From: an uncultured beta proteobacterium
GTDB taxonomy: Bacteria > Pseudomonadota > Gammaproteobacteria > Burkholderiales > SG8-39
Length of the DNA stretch: 19,696 nt
Direction: 5' to 3'
NCBI GenBank assembly: GCA_902826155.1
Contig: CADEDU010000069.1
Span: forward strand, 1-19,696
Shown: positions 1 through 8,027 of the stretch, piece by piece
Layout of the letters: every line of letters starts with the position of its first letter
Position numbering within the stretch: the first letter of the stretch is position 1
Notes under the pieces: model-generated
What the model was told of the DNA's origin: nothing
Databases searched by the model: none
Seen by the model: the letters and a program-made list of their open reading frames with translations, nothing else
Translations under genes and position numbers: made by a program

Positions 1-1
1 G

Positions 2-1051
2 GTCGACAAGGACCAGGTCATGTACTACCGCGAAGACAAGGCTGGCCAGATCCTGGAGGAAGGGATCAACGAAGCCGGCGCGTTTTCATCGTGGATCGCC
101 GCCGCCACGTCGTACTCGACCAACGGCGTGAACATGATTCCGTTTTTCATCTTCTATTCGATGTTCGGGTTCCAGCGCGTGGGCGACCTCGCCTGGGCCG
201 CCGGCGATCTGCGCGCCCGCGGCTTCCTGCTCGGCGCTACCGCCGGCCGCACCACGCTGAACGGCGAAGGGTTGCAGCACGAAGACGGACACAGCCACAT
301 CCTGTCCTCGGTCGTCCCGAACTGCGTGTCGTACGACCCGACCTTCGCGTACGAAGTGGCCGCCATCATCCAGCACGGGCTGGCGCGCATGCTCGAGAAC
401 CAGGAGGACGTGTTCTACTACCTCACCGTGATGAACGAGAACTACGCGCATCCGGGCATGCCTGAAGGCGCCGCAGCGGACATCATCAAGGGGATGTATC
501 TGTTCAGCGAAGGTGCCGCCGAGAAGAAGAAGGGCGCAAAAGGCGAGGCGGTGCGGGTGCAACTGCTGGGCTCCGGAACCATCCTGCGCGAAGTCATCGA
601 AGCGGCCGCGTTGCTGCAGAACGATTGGCAGATCGCTGCAGATGTGTGGAGCTGCCCCAGCCTCACCGAACTGCGCCGCGACGGCCTGGATTGCGACCGC
701 TGGAACATGTTGCACCCCGAGGCCAAGCCGCGTCTGGCGCACGTGACGCAGTGTCTGGCGTCACGGCCAGGCCCCGTCGTGGCGGCGACCGACTACATGA
801 AGTCGTTCGCCGATGGCATCCGTCCGTTCATTCCGCGCGATCGCCTGTATCGCGTGTTAGGCACCGACGGGTTCGGACGGTCCGACACCCGCGCGAAGCT
901 GCGCGAGCACTTCGAGGTCAACCGCTTCTTCGTCGTGGTCGCTGCGCTCAAGGCCTTGGCCGACGAGGGCAGAATCCCCGCCGCAGTGGTCGCGCAGGCG
1001 ATCGCCAAGTACGCAATCAATCCGGACAAGGTCAATCCGGCCTACGCTTAG
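2..1051 (+). CDS. aceE: Pyruvate dehydrogenase E1 component, C-terminal part (5' end outside window)
   Basis: This is the last 349 codons of the homodimeric E1 subunit, which uses thiamine diphosphate to decarboxylate pyruvate and acetylate the lipoyl groups of E2. The reading frame is open from base 2, so the gene starts upstream of the window; the first ATG at 20 is internal. Recognisable AceE segments are the stretch around residues [12 protein letters not shown], the DGHSHI segment, and the C-terminal transketolase-like region with [13 protein letters not shown] and [13 protein letters not shown]. The protein ends in [11 protein letters not shown], the kind of ending expected for this family. 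AceF starts 49 bases downstream, and the whole aceE-aceF-protease-lpdA series reads as one operon. The full family length is close to 890 residues, so about 60 percent of the protein is missing here. Confidence 0.96.
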   Translation, partial: VDKDQVMYYREDKAGQILEEGINEAGAFSSWIAAATSYSTNGVNMIPFFIFYSMFGFQRVGDLAWAAGDLRARGFLLGATAGRTTLNGEGLQHEDGHSHILSSVVPNCVSYDPTFAYEVAAIIQHGLARMLENQEDVFYYLTVMNENYAHPGMPEGAAADIIKGMYLFSEGAAEKKKGAKGEAVRVQLLGSGTILREVIEAAALLQNDWQIAADVWSCPSLTELRRDGLDCDRWNMLHPEAKPRLAHVTQCLASRPGPVVAATDYMKSFADGIRPFIPRDRLYRVLGTDGFGRSDTRAKLREHFEVNRFFVVVAALKALADEGRIPAAVVAQAIAKYAINPDKVNPAYA

Positions 1052-1100
1052 AGCCTTTCCAAACGCATCACTTCCCGCCGCGAGCCGCGTCAACAAAAAC

Positions 1101-2441
1101 ATGGGTGCCATCAAGGAAGTCTTCGTCCCCGATATCGGCGATTTCAAGAGCGTCGACGTCATCGAGGTGCTGGTCAAGCCGGGCGACGTCATCGCTGCCG
1201 AGCAGTCGCTCATCACCGTGGAATCCGACAAGGCGACCATGGAGATCCCGTCGCCAGGTGCTGGGGTCGTCAAGGAGTTGAGAGTCAAAGTCGGCGATCA
1301 AGTCGCCGAAGGTACGGCGATCCTGGTCATCGAGGCGGCCGATGCAGCGCCTGACGCGGGCAAAGCGAGCACAGTCGCGGCACCTGCGGCAACTGCGCCA
1401 GCTCAGCCCAAGGCCGCAGCGCCGGCTCCAGCGACATCGGCTCCAGCGCCTGCAGCGGCCGCGGTATCGAAACCCGCTGCGATGCCAGCGTCGCAAAGTG
1501 CGCCGATGCGTACCGACTTCGCGCCCACCACCAAGGCGCATGCATCTCCGGCGGTTCGCAAGTTCGCGCGCGAACTCGGCGTCGACGTCGACAGCGTTGC
1601 TGGCACTGGTCCCAAAGGGCGTGTGCTGCAGTCCGACGTGCAGCAGCACGTGAAATCGCAACTTGCCGGTGGAGCGCCGGTTGCGCGCGCCGGCACGTCG
1701 ATGGGTGGACTCAATCTGCCCGCCTGGCCGGTGGTCGATTTCGCCAAGTTCGGTCCGATCGAGCTGCAGCCGCTGCCGCGCATCAAGAAGATCTCCGGGC
1801 CGAATCTGGCACGCAATTGGGTGATGATTCCGCATGTCACCAGCAACGACGAGGCCGACGTCACCGACCTCGAAGCGCTGCGCGTCCAGCTCAACAAGGA
1901 AAACGAGAAGACCGGCGTGAAGATCACGATGCTCGCGTTCGTGATCAAGGCATGCGTGGCCGCGCTCAAGAAATTCCCGGATTTCAATTCGTCGCTCGAT
2001 GGCGACAACCTGGTGCTCAAGCGCTACTTCCACATCGGCTTCGCCGCCGACACCCCCAACGGGCTGGTGGTCCCGGTCATCAAGAACGCCGACCAGAAAG
2101 GTGTGGTCGAGATCGCGCAGGAAACCAGCACGCTGGCTGCCAGTGCACGCGAGGGAAAACTCAAACCGACCGACATGCAGGGCGGCACGTTTTCCATCTC
2201 CAGCCTGGGTGGCATCGGCGGCACCAGCTTCACGCCGATCATCAATGCCCCGGAGGTGGCCATCCTGGGCGTATCGAAGTCGGCGATGAAGCCGGTGTGG
2301 AACGGCAAGGAGTTCGCGCCGCGGCTGATGCTGCCGCTGTCGCTGTCGTACGACCATCGAGTGATCGACGGCGCAACTGGCGCGCGCTTCAACGCCTATC
2401 TGTGCGCGTTGCTTGCGGACCTGCGCCGCACGTTGCTGTAG
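1101..2441 (+). CDS. aceF: Dihydrolipoyllysine acetyltransferase, E2 of pyruvate dehydrogenase
   Basis: The 446-residue E2 core transfers the acetyl group from its lipoyl arm to CoA. Domains in order: one lipoyl domain (about 3-78) with the lipoylated lysine in [10 protein letters not shown] (Lys44); an Ala/Pro-rich linker (about 80-145); a peripheral subunit-binding domain (about 148-186, starting [13 protein letters not shown]); and a catalytic domain (about 215-446) with the active-site motif DHRVIDG (His419, Asp423). Only one lipoyl domain is present, whereas E. coli AceF has three; the partner E3 downstream carries another. No strong Shine-Dalgarno sequence precedes the ATG, but the start is fixed by the [15 protein letters not shown] beginning typical of lipoyl domains. 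It follows aceE by 49 bases. Confidence 0.97.
   Translation: MGAIKEVFVPDIGDFKSVDVIEVLVKPGDVIAAEQSLITVESDKATMEIPSPGAGVVKELRVKVGDQVAEGTAILVIEAADAAPDAGKASTVAAPAATAPAQPKAAAPAPATSAPAPAAAAVSKPAAMPASQSAPMRTDFAPTTKAHASPAVRKFARELGVDVDSVAGTGPKGRVLQSDVQQHVKSQLAGGAPVARAGTSMGGLNLPAWPVVDFAKFGPIELQPLPRIKKISGPNLARNWVMIPHVTSNDEADVTDLEALRVQLNKENEKTGVKITMLAFVIKACVAALKKFPDFNSSLDGDNLVLKRYFHIGFAADTPNGLVVPVIKNADQKGVVEIAQETSTLAASAREGKLKPTDMQGGTFSISSLGGIGGTSFTPIINAPEVAILGVSKSAMKPVWNGKEFAPRLMLPLSLSYDHRVIDGATGARFNAYLCALLADLRRTLL
1119..1340 (+). repeat. Lipoyl-domain coding repeat, copy 1 (in aceF)
   Basis: The segment encoding the lipoyl domain of AceF closely resembles bases 3117-3338 of lpdA at both DNA and protein level, with shared blocks such as [19 protein letters not shown] and [11 protein letters not shown]. 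This is a coding direct repeat about 2 kb apart, best explained by domain duplication kept similar by selection or gene conversion. Borders are approximate. Confidence 0.7.
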
Positions 2442-2514
2442 ATCGCGCGTCCATCAACCCGATCCGACGAATACGAAGAGTCCGAAGCGCGTGAAGAGCG
2501 CCGCCTGACACGGC

Positions 2515-3105
2515 ATGACCACGATCGTCGTCACCAAGAAGAACGGGGCCGTGGCCATCGGCGCCGACAGCCTGACCACGTTCGGTGATACGCGTCTGGC
2601 CGATCACCACAAGCGCGTGCACGATAAGATCCTGCACGTGAAGGACTCCTACATCGCGCTGTGCGGCAGCTCGGCGCACTACGTGGTGATGGAGAACGTG
2701 CTGACCAAGGCCGACTTCGTCGATCTGAACTCGCGCTCGGGTGTGTATGAGACCTTCCGCCGGCTGCATCCGCTGCTCAAGGAGCACGCCTTCCTCAACC
2801 CGAAGGAAGACGACGCCGATCCGTACGAGTCATCGCAGATCACCGCGCTGGTCGCCAACGCGAGCGGTATCTACGGCGTGTACTCGTATCGCGAAGTGTT
2901 CGCCTTCGAGCGTTTCTGGGCGGCGGGTTCAGGGCGCAACTACGCGCTCGGGGCGATGTATGCGGCCTACGATCGCGCCCGGACGGCCGAAGATCTGGCG
3001 CGGATCGGCGTGCAGGCCGGCATCGAATTCGACAAGAACTCGGGCGGACCGCTCGAGATCCATACCTTCAACATGAGCGGTACTGCAAGGCGAGGCAAGC
3101 GATGA
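2515..3105 (+). CDS. HslV-like Ntn hydrolase, beta-proteobacterial proteasome homolog (BPH)
   Basis: This is a 196-residue proteasome-fold subunit related to HslV. It begins MTTIVV, so removal of Met would expose a threonine nucleophile as in HslV (TTIV). In mature numbering Asp17 (GADS) aligns with the conserved catalytic Asp. The catalytic lysine is less clear: Lys37 in HDKI or Lys32. The GSGRNYALGAM segment (precursor 138-148) matches the GSGGPYA region of HslV, and the DKNSGG segment (173-178) carries the conserved Asp and Ser seen in proteasomal beta subunits. BPH was described as a third bacterial proteasome-type family beside HslV and Anbu; published work reports a double-ring assembly and no established ATPase partner. 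The gene lies 73 bases after aceF and its stop overlaps the lpdA start (ATGA), so translation is probably coupled to E3. Ordinary HslV is less likely: the protein is longer (about 174 in HslV) and no hslU is adjacent. Confidence 0.86.
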   Translation: MTTIVVTKKNGAVAIGADSLTTFGDTRLADHHKRVHDKILHVKDSYIALCGSSAHYVVMENVLTKADFVDLNSRSGVYETFRRLHPLLKEHAFLNPKEDDADPYESSQITALVANASGIYGVYSYREVFAFERFWAAGSGRNYALGAMYAAYDRARTAEDLARIGVQAGIEFDKNSGGPLEIHTFNMSGTARRGKR

Positions 3106-4919
3106 GCGCAGTCGAGGTCAAGGTACCCGACATCGGCGATTTCAAGACCGTCGATGTGATCGAGGTGCTGGTCAAGCCCGGAGACTCGGTTGCCACGGAG
3201 CAGAGCCTGATCACACTCGAGTCCGACAAGGCGACGATGGAGATCCCGTCGTCGCATGCGGGCGTGGTGCGCGAACTGAAGGTGAAGGTCGGCGACAAGG
3301 TGGGCGAGGGCGCAGTGATCCTGCTGCTCGACGCAAGCGAGGCAGCGAGCACGGGGGCATCCACCGAGCGCGTGGGAGCCGCGGCAGCGCCTGCCGCAGC
3401 CGCGCCGGCTGCTGCAACTGCTGCGAGTGCGTCGCCGCAGCCAACCGCAACCCGTGCGTCCAGCGCACCGGCCGCGGCATACACCGGCAGCGCCGACGAA
3501 CAGTGCGATGTATTGGTGCTGGGCTCCGGTCCGGGTGGGTACGCCGCCGCGTTTCGTGCCGCCGATCTGGGCATGAAGACCGTGCTGGTCGAGCGCTACG
3601 CAACTCTGGGCGGCGTGTGTCTGAACGTCGGATGCATTCCCTCGAAAGCGCTGCTGCATGTGGCTGCGGTGATGGACGAGGCCAAGGCGCTTGCCGAGCA
3701 CGGCGTTTCGTTCGGTACGCCGCAGGTCGAGTTGGCCAAGTTGCTCGCGTGGAAGTCGAAAGTCGTCGGCAAGCTCACCGGCGGCCTCGCATCGATGGCC
3801 AAGATGCGCAAGGTCACGGTGATGCAGGGCGTGGGCTCGTTCGTCGACCCGCACCATCTCGCGGTGCAGACCGCAACCGGTCGCAAGGTCGTGCGCTTTG
3901 CCAACGCGATCATTGCGGCGGGCTCGCAATCGGTGAAGCTGCCGTTCATGCCGGAAGACCCGCGCATCGTCGACTCCACCGGCGCGCTCGAGTTGCGCGC
4001 GTTGCCCGCCAAGATGCTGGTGGTGGGCGGCGGCATCATCGGATTGGAAATGGGCACGGTGTATTCGACGCTCGGCACGCGGCTCGACGTGGTCGAGCTA
4101 CTCGATGGTCTGATGCCCGGCGCCGATCGCGATCTGGTACGTGTGTGGCACAAGCTGAACGATCGTCGTTTCGATCGCGTGATGCTCAAGACCAAGGTGG
4201 TCAAAGCCGAAGCGAAGGCAGCCGGCATCGACGTGTGGTTCGAAGGTGAACAGGCGCCGAGCGGTCCGCAGCGCTACGACATGGTGCTGTCCGCGGTCGG
4301 ACGCAGCCCCAACGGCAAGCGCATCAGCGCCGAGGCCGCCGGAGTGATAGTCAACGAGCGCGGCTTCATTCCGGTCGACTCACAGATGCGTACCAACGTG
4401 GCGCACATCTATGCGATCGGTGACATCGTCGGCCAGCCGATGCTCGCCCACAAGGCGACCCATGAGGGACACGTTGCAGCGGAGGCGGCCGCGGGGCAGA
4501 AATCGCACTTCGATTCGCGCGTGATTCCGTCGGTGGCCTACACCGATCCGGAGATCGCCTGGGTCGGAGTGACCGAGGACGAGGCGAAGAAGCAAGGTCG
4601 CAAACTCGGCAAGGCGGCGTTTCCATGGAGTGCGTCGGGGCGCGCGATCGCCAACGGGCGCGACGAAGGCATGACCAAGCTGCTGTTTGACGAAGACACG
4701 CATCGCATCGTCGGTGCCGGCATCGTCGGGACGCACGCGGGCGATCTGATCGGTGAGCTCGCGCTGGCGGTCGAGATGGGCGCGGATGCGACCGACATCG
4801 GCAAGACCATCCACCCGCATCCGACGCTCACCGAATCGGTGGGGCTGGCCGCCGAGTTGTACGAGGGCGTGTGTACCGATCTGCCGCCTTCCAGAAAGCA
4901 GCGCTCGGAGAGCGCGTGA
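3102..4919 (+). CDS. lpdA: Dihydrolipoyl dehydrogenase with N-terminal lipoyl domain (E3)
   Basis: The 605-residue E3 reoxidises dihydrolipoyl groups of the complex with FAD and NAD+. An N-terminal lipoyl domain (about 2-78, Lys43 in [10 protein letters not shown]) is joined by an Ala-rich linker (80-130) to the flavoprotein. The FAD-binding fingerprint GSGPGGYAAA is at 141-150, the redox disulfide is Cys173/Cys178 in GGVCLNVGCIPSK, the NAD-binding motif is VVGGGIIGLEMG, and the second FAD motif is IYAIGDIVG. The C-terminal HPHPTLTE (571-578) holds the catalytic His573 and Glu578. Such lipoyl-E3 fusions are known in Neisseria and Burkholderiales. The ATG overlaps the stop of the protease gene, with a purine-rich AAGGCGAGG upstream. 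It is the last gene of the operon, followed by a terminator at 4955-4980. Confidence 0.97.
   Translation: MSAVEVKVPDIGDFKTVDVIEVLVKPGDSVATEQSLITLESDKATMEIPSSHAGVVRELKVKVGDKVGEGAVILLLDASEAASTGASTERVGAAAAPAAAAPAAATAASASPQPTATRASSAPAAAYTGSADEQCDVLVLGSGPGGYAAAFRAADLGMKTVLVERYATLGGVCLNVGCIPSKALLHVAAVMDEAKALAEHGVSFGTPQVELAKLLAWKSKVVGKLTGGLASMAKMRKVTVMQGVGSFVDPHHLAVQTATGRKVVRFANAIIAAGSQSVKLPFMPEDPRIVDSTGALELRALPAKMLVVGGGIIGLEMGTVYSTLGTRLDVVELLDGLMPGADRDLVRVWHKLNDRRFDRVMLKTKVVKAEAKAAGIDVWFEGEQAPSGPQRYDMVLSAVGRSPNGKRISAEAAGVIVNERGFIPVDSQMRTNVAHIYAIGDIVGQPMLAHKATHEGHVAAEAAAGQKSHFDSRVIPSVAYTDPEIAWVGVTEDEAKKQGRKLGKAAFPWSASGRAIANGRDEGMTKLLFDEDTHRIVGAGIVGTHAGDLIGELALAVEMGADATDIGKTIHPHPTLTESVGLAAELYEGVCTDLPPSRKQRSESA
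3117..3338 (+). repeat. Lipoyl-domain coding repeat, copy 2 (in lpdA)
   Basis: This is the second copy of the lipoyl-domain repeat, the partner of 1119-1340 in aceF. It encodes the N-terminal lipoyl domain fused to E3. The differences between copies are conservative (for example KSVDV against KTVDV, VITV-type against LITL-type strands). Borders are approximate. Confidence 0.7.
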
Positions 4920-4954
4920 GGCGAGCCTGTCGGTAGCAGCCAAAGCGGAAATGA

Positions 4955-4980
4955 AAACGGGGCGCTTGAGCGCCCCGTTT
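4955..4980. terminator. Bidirectional Rho-independent terminator between lpdA and the YidB-like gene
   Basis: This is a perfect 11-bp inverted repeat, AAACGGGGCGC with loop TTGA and GCGCCCCGTTT. The T run at the 3' end serves the lpdA operon, and the A run on the left (4954-4957) gives a T run for the convergent YidB-like gene. It sits 35 bases after the lpdA stop and 29 bases beyond the stop of the opposing gene. Confidence 0.9.
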
Positions 4981-5009
4981 GACTTGCTTCGATCGCCTGG
5001 TTCGTGGGT

Positions 5010-5429
5010 CTACAACCGGCCGCGCAGCGAGTTGAGCAGCGAGTCGAACTCGTTACCCTGTGAGACCTGACCCTTCGGCGTGAGCTGGTTGATGATCTCG
5101 GGCAACACCGAGGAGAGACTGCCCGCGGTCTGCTGCGAGTCGAGGCCGAGCTGCTGCCCCCACTGCTGCATCTGACCCTGTCCGAAAACCTTCATCAGAT
5201 CTTCCGGCGAGATCGGCATGTTGGCGCCGGTGCCGACCCACGATTGCGCCTGTTGACCGAAGCCCGCGCGGGTGAACTGCTCGATGATCGAGCCCAGACC
5301 GCCCCCCGCTTGTCCACCCTGTTGGCCGCCCTGCAGCATGCCCAGCACCAGATTGATCAGATTGGCCTTGTTGCCGCCGCCCAGCATCTGGCTCACTGCG
5401 CTGCCGATCAATGAATCAAGCAATCCCAT
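5010..5429 (-). CDS. YidB-like protein (DUF937-type family)
   Basis: This small 139-residue protein resembles the E. coli YidB family (about 132 residues). It starts MGLLDSLIGSAVSQMLGG, has a Gly/Gln-rich linker at about 32-47, and ends with a helical domain containing the family-like segments ISPEDLMKVFGQGQM and LSSVLPEIINQLTPKG. No signal peptide or membrane segment is visible, so it is probably cytoplasmic. Its biochemical role is not established. The start is supported by AAAGGAG a few bases upstream of the ATG. It is transcribed towards lpdA and shares the terminator at 4955-4980. Confidence 0.85.
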   Translation of the reverse strand: MGLLDSLIGSAVSQMLGGGNKANLINLVLGMLQGGQQGGQAGGGLGSIIEQFTRAGFGQQAQSWVGTGANMPISPEDLMKVFGQGQMQQWGQQLGLDSQQTAGSLSSVLPEIINQLTPKGQVSQGNEFDSLLNSLRGRL

Positions 5430-5716
5430 GTCTTCTCTCCTTTAAAACGGACCCGCAACGGTCCAGTCGCTTCATCGAAGGGGGCGCACCGGATCGACGT
5501 CGATCGGCGCCCGCGTCCCACCAACCGCACTCCAGTTGCATCGGGTGCGCGATGCGAGGCAGTGTACGTGATCGCGGTTAGAATCGCGCGCCCCCAAACC
5601 CGGAGGGCGGATGCCCACGCGTCGCCAATTGTCAGGGATCGACCCGTGTGTTGCTGCATGCACGGCGATGCCCGATGACTGTTCCCGGTATTGCGCCGGC
5701 CCTCAACGCCTCGACC
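5430..5716. other. Divergent intergenic region between the YidB-like gene and rpiA
   Basis: No protein-coding gene is supported in these 287 bases. They must carry the promoters of the leftward YidB-like gene and the rightward rpiA. The only plausible element seen for rpiA is the -10-like TAGAAT at 5579-5584. An in-frame extension of rpiA to ATG 5675 or 5648 is possible but not conserved. Confidence 0.6.
5556..5584 (+). promoter_or_regulatory. Possible sigma-70 promoter for rpiA
   Basis: A good -10 hexamer TAGAAT lies at 5579-5584. Only a weak -35 (GAGGCA at 5556-5561, three of six consensus bases) lies 17 bases upstream. Transcription would start near 5591, leaving a leader of about 125 bases before the rpiA start chosen here. 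This rests on pattern matching only. Confidence 0.3.
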
Positions 5717-6379
5717 ATGAATCAGGATGACCTCAAGCGCGCCGTCGCGCGCGCCGCGATCGATTACGTGATCGACGGCGCATGGATTGGCGTCGGCACC
5801 GGCTCGACCGCGAACTTCTTCATCGATGCGCTGGGCCAGATCAAGCATCGTATCCGCGGGGCGGTAGCCAGCTCCGAACGAACGGCCGAGCGGCTGCGTG
5901 CACTGGGCGTTCCTCTGGCGGACTTGAATGAAGTGGATGATCTGCCGATCTACGTCGATGGCGCCGACGAAGTGACGCGCGATCTGTGCATGATCAAAGG
6001 CGGCGGCGGTGCGCTGACGCGCGAGAAGATCGTCGCTGCAGTGGCCGGGCGGTTCGTGTGCATTGCCGATGAATCGAAACTCGTGGCACGACTGGGGCGA
6101 TTTCCCCTGCCGCTGGAGGTCATTCCGATGGCGCGCGCGCACGTTGCCCGCGAACTGTCGCGCCTTGGCGGCACGCCACGATTGCGCGAGGGATTCGTCA
6201 CCGACAACGGCAACATGATCCTCGACGTGCACGACCTGCGCATCGATGATCCCGTCGGATTGGAACGCAGCCTCAACGACATCACCGGTGTCGTGACGAA
6301 CGGGCTGTTCGCGTTGCGCCGCGCCGACGTGCTGCTGCTTGGATCGGCGCAGGGCGTGCAGCGCAGCGGCAGCGCATAA
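5717..6379 (+). CDS. rpiA: Ribose-5-phosphate isomerase A
   Basis: This 220-residue enzyme interconverts ribose 5-phosphate and ribulose 5-phosphate in the non-oxidative pentose phosphate pathway. Family motifs are GTGSTA (27-32), YVDGADE (Asp81, Asp84), [11 protein letters not shown] (Lys94, Glu103) and GVVTNGLFA near the C terminus. The ATG at 5717 was chosen because [10 protein letters not shown] matches the E. coli start MTQDELKKAV, and it places Asp81, Asp84, Lys94 and Glu103 at the E. coli numbers. In-frame ATGs at 5675 and 5648 would add unconserved residues. No clear Shine-Dalgarno sequence precedes any of these starts. The next gene begins 19 bases after the stop. Confidence 0.95.
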   Translation: MNQDDLKRAVARAAIDYVIDGAWIGVGTGSTANFFIDALGQIKHRIRGAVASSERTAERLRALGVPLADLNEVDDLPIYVDGADEVTRDLCMIKGGGGALTREKIVAAVAGRFVCIADESKLVARLGRFPLPLEVIPMARAHVARELSRLGGTPRLREGFVTDNGNMILDVHDLRIDDPVGLERSLNDITGVVTNGLFALRRADVLLLGSAQGVQRSGSA

Positions 6380-6398
6380 AGTTCGAAGGGTATCGACG

Positions 6399-7589
6399 AT
6401 GAGATGGGCAGAATTCAACGACACCGCATTCAATCGAATCGCGCGCGTCGCGATTGCAGTATTGGTGCTGGCGCTTGCCGCGACCCATGCCACGGCACAG
6501 GGCGCACGCATGGGCAATCCCGATCAGCGCAGCCCGGGCTGGTGGACCGCTGCGGCGCGCATCCTCGCCGGCATGCCTATCGACGAATCCGACGAGCTGG
6601 CTGCGCTTGCCAAGCGCCGCAGCGTCGTGCAGCACCAGGCCGCGTTCGGTCAGTCGTGGGAGCGCTTCAACAAGGAGCGGCTCGGCCCGGCAGCGGCCTT
6701 CTCGGCGGGCGAGATCGCGAATCATCCGGCTGCGGGCGGTCCGCTCTACTACCCGTTCAGTGGTCCCGACGTGTTGTACGCGCTGGCGTTGTTCCCGCGG
6801 GCCAACGACCTGGTGCTCACCGGCCTGGAGCCGGTGGGGGAGCTGCCCGATATCACCCGGCTCGATGAGAACGCGCTCGGCGCGAGTCTGGGCGAGTTGC
6901 GCCGCTCGTTGAACGCGGTGCTGTCGTTCAGCTTCTTTCGTACCAACGACATGAAAGCGGAATTCGCCAACAACCGCTTCAGTGGGGTGACGCCGATCGT
7001 CCTGCTCTTTCTTGCCCGGCATAACGCGACGATCAGCACGGTCGATCCGATCATCGTCGATCGCGAAGGCAATGCGGTGGACGTGCCGGCGCTGTCTCTG
7101 CGCGGTGTCGTACCCGATCGCGTCTCGGGGCTGCGCGTGGTGTTCCGGCTACCTGGTGACACCGGCGATCGCCGGCTCTACTACTTCTCGGCCGACATCA
7201 GCGACAAAGGCCTGGAGCGGATTCCGCAGTACTTCAGGTTCCTCAACACACTGGCTCCACGCGCGACGTTCGTGAAGTCCGCGTCGTACCTGATGCATAA
7301 ATCGTACTTCTCGCAGGTACGCACCTTCGTGCTCGATCGTAGTGCGCTCGTGCTGCAGGACGACTCGGGCATTCCGCTGCGGTTTTTCGGCGAGGCACAA
7401 TGGGAGCGGCGGATGTACGGTGCCTACGTCGGGCCGATCCAGCTGTTCGCGAACTGGTATCAGAAGGATATGAAAGCGGCCTACGATCGCGCCGCCAAGC
7501 CGATCGATTTCGGCATCGGCTACCAGTTCGTGAGCCGGCGAAGCAATCTGCAGCTGTTCAGCAGACGCGCCGCGGTGGCCGCGCGGTAG
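6399..7589 (+). CDS. Unrecognised secreted protein, 396 residues
   Basis: I do not recognise this family. The protein has an N-terminal signal peptide (hydrophobic segment about 14-32, cleavage likely after ATA at 33), so it is probably periplasmic. The mature part contains HPAAGGPLYYPFSGPDVLYA, followed by a segment around LFPRANDLVLTGLEPVGELP, then two Tyr/Phe-rich stretches (RLYYFSADISDKGLERIPQYF and YGAYVGPIQLFANWYQKD). No transmembrane helix after the signal, no cysteine pair and no known catalytic motif was spotted. The ATG at 6399 is preceded by GAAGGG, and an in-frame ATG at 6339 lies inside rpiA and would hide the signal peptide. It lies 19 bases after rpiA, so co-transcription is likely. 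Confidence 0.85.
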   Translation: MRWAEFNDTAFNRIARVAIAVLVLALAATHATAQGARMGNPDQRSPGWWTAAARILAGMPIDESDELAALAKRRSVVQHQAAFGQSWERFNKERLGPAAAFSAGEIANHPAAGGPLYYPFSGPDVLYALALFPRANDLVLTGLEPVGELPDITRLDENALGASLGELRRSLNAVLSFSFFRTNDMKAEFANNRFSGVTPIVLLFLARHNATISTVDPIIVDREGNAVDVPALSLRGVVPDRVSGLRVVFRLPGDTGDRRLYYFSADISDKGLERIPQYFRFLNTLAPRATFVKSASYLMHKSYFSQVRTFVLDRSALVLQDDSGIPLRFFGEAQWERRMYGAYVGPIQLFANWYQKDMKAAYDRAAKPIDFGIGYQFVSRRSNLQLFSRRAAVAAR

Positions 7590-7650
7590 CGACTATCCGA
7601 ACTCGGGGACTCGCCCCGGCTGCGCCAGCGGATCGAAGGCGCGCGCCCGA

Positions 7651-7923
7651 TCAGCGCGGCGGCGGCACGAAGCCCGACGCGTCATCGGCCCCGCCGGTGA
7701 AGAAGAACTTCTCGGTCTGCTCCATCAGGTATTTGCGCGCTTTCGCATCGGCGAGCGAGAGGCGATTTTCGTTGATCAGCCGGGTCTGCTGCTGGATCCA
7801 CATCTGCCACCCTTCCTTCGAAACATTCTCGAAGATGCGCTTGCCCAACGCACCGGGCAGCGGCGGAAAATCCAGCCCTTCGGCCTGCCGCCCCAGCTTC
7901 ACGCATTCAACCATTCGCGTCAT
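7651..7923 (-). CDS. yggX: Fe(II)-trafficking / oxidative damage protection protein YggX
   Basis: This 90-residue cytoplasmic protein is of the YggX family, linked to protection of iron-sulfur clusters and iron handling. The ends and core match E. coli YggX: Cys7 near the start, [42 protein letters not shown] and a phenylalanine-rich FFFTGG before the tail. The ATG at 7923 was chosen over an ATG nine codons upstream because it keeps Cys7 at the family position and has GAGGA at 7931-7935, seven bases away. It lies downstream of argA on the same strand, separated by 104 bases containing a long hairpin. Confidence 0.95.
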   Translation of the reverse strand: MTRMVECVKLGRQAEGLDFPPLPGALGKRIFENVSKEGWQMWIQQQTRLINENRLSLADAKARKYLMEQTEKFFFTGGADDASGFVPPPR

Positions 7924-8027
7924 CGTCGATTCCTCAGGGAACCTCTGCATGACCTGCCTCGGGAATGCAGAGGTCCCAAATTTTTCAGGGAGTTACGAGG
8001 GGGCGAGCCCCCTTGTTCAAACACTTC
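7924..8027 (-). other. yggX leader / argA-yggX spacer with two hairpins
   Basis: This spacer contains a long imperfect inverted repeat (7937-7950 with 7965-7977, one bulged base), ending just before the yggX ribosome binding site. A second, GC-rich one (AGGGGG 7998-8003 with CCCCCT 8008-8013) lies just after the argA stop. Neither is followed by a proper T run on the - strand, so they are not convincing intrinsic terminators. TCAGGGA occurs on both sides of the long hairpin (7935-7941 and 7985-7991). Confidence 0.6.

Noticed and set aside
1068..2357. Open frame of 429 codons antisense to aceF
   Set aside because: It is a GC-rich shadow with Arg/His/Asp-rich composition and no recognisable domain, opposite a clear aceF gene.
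2515..3105. Calling the protease gene hslV
   Set aside because: There is no hslU neighbour, the protein is longer than HslV and the Lys33 region differs; BPH fits better.
7604..7618. Short hairpin CGGGG/CCCCG between the secreted protein gene and yggX as a shared terminator
   Set aside because: It has only five base pairs and no T run on either strand.
7998..8013. GC-rich hairpin after argA as an intrinsic terminator
   Set aside because: The stem is good, but on the - strand it is followed by TCGTAACTCCC rather than a T run, so termination is not supported.
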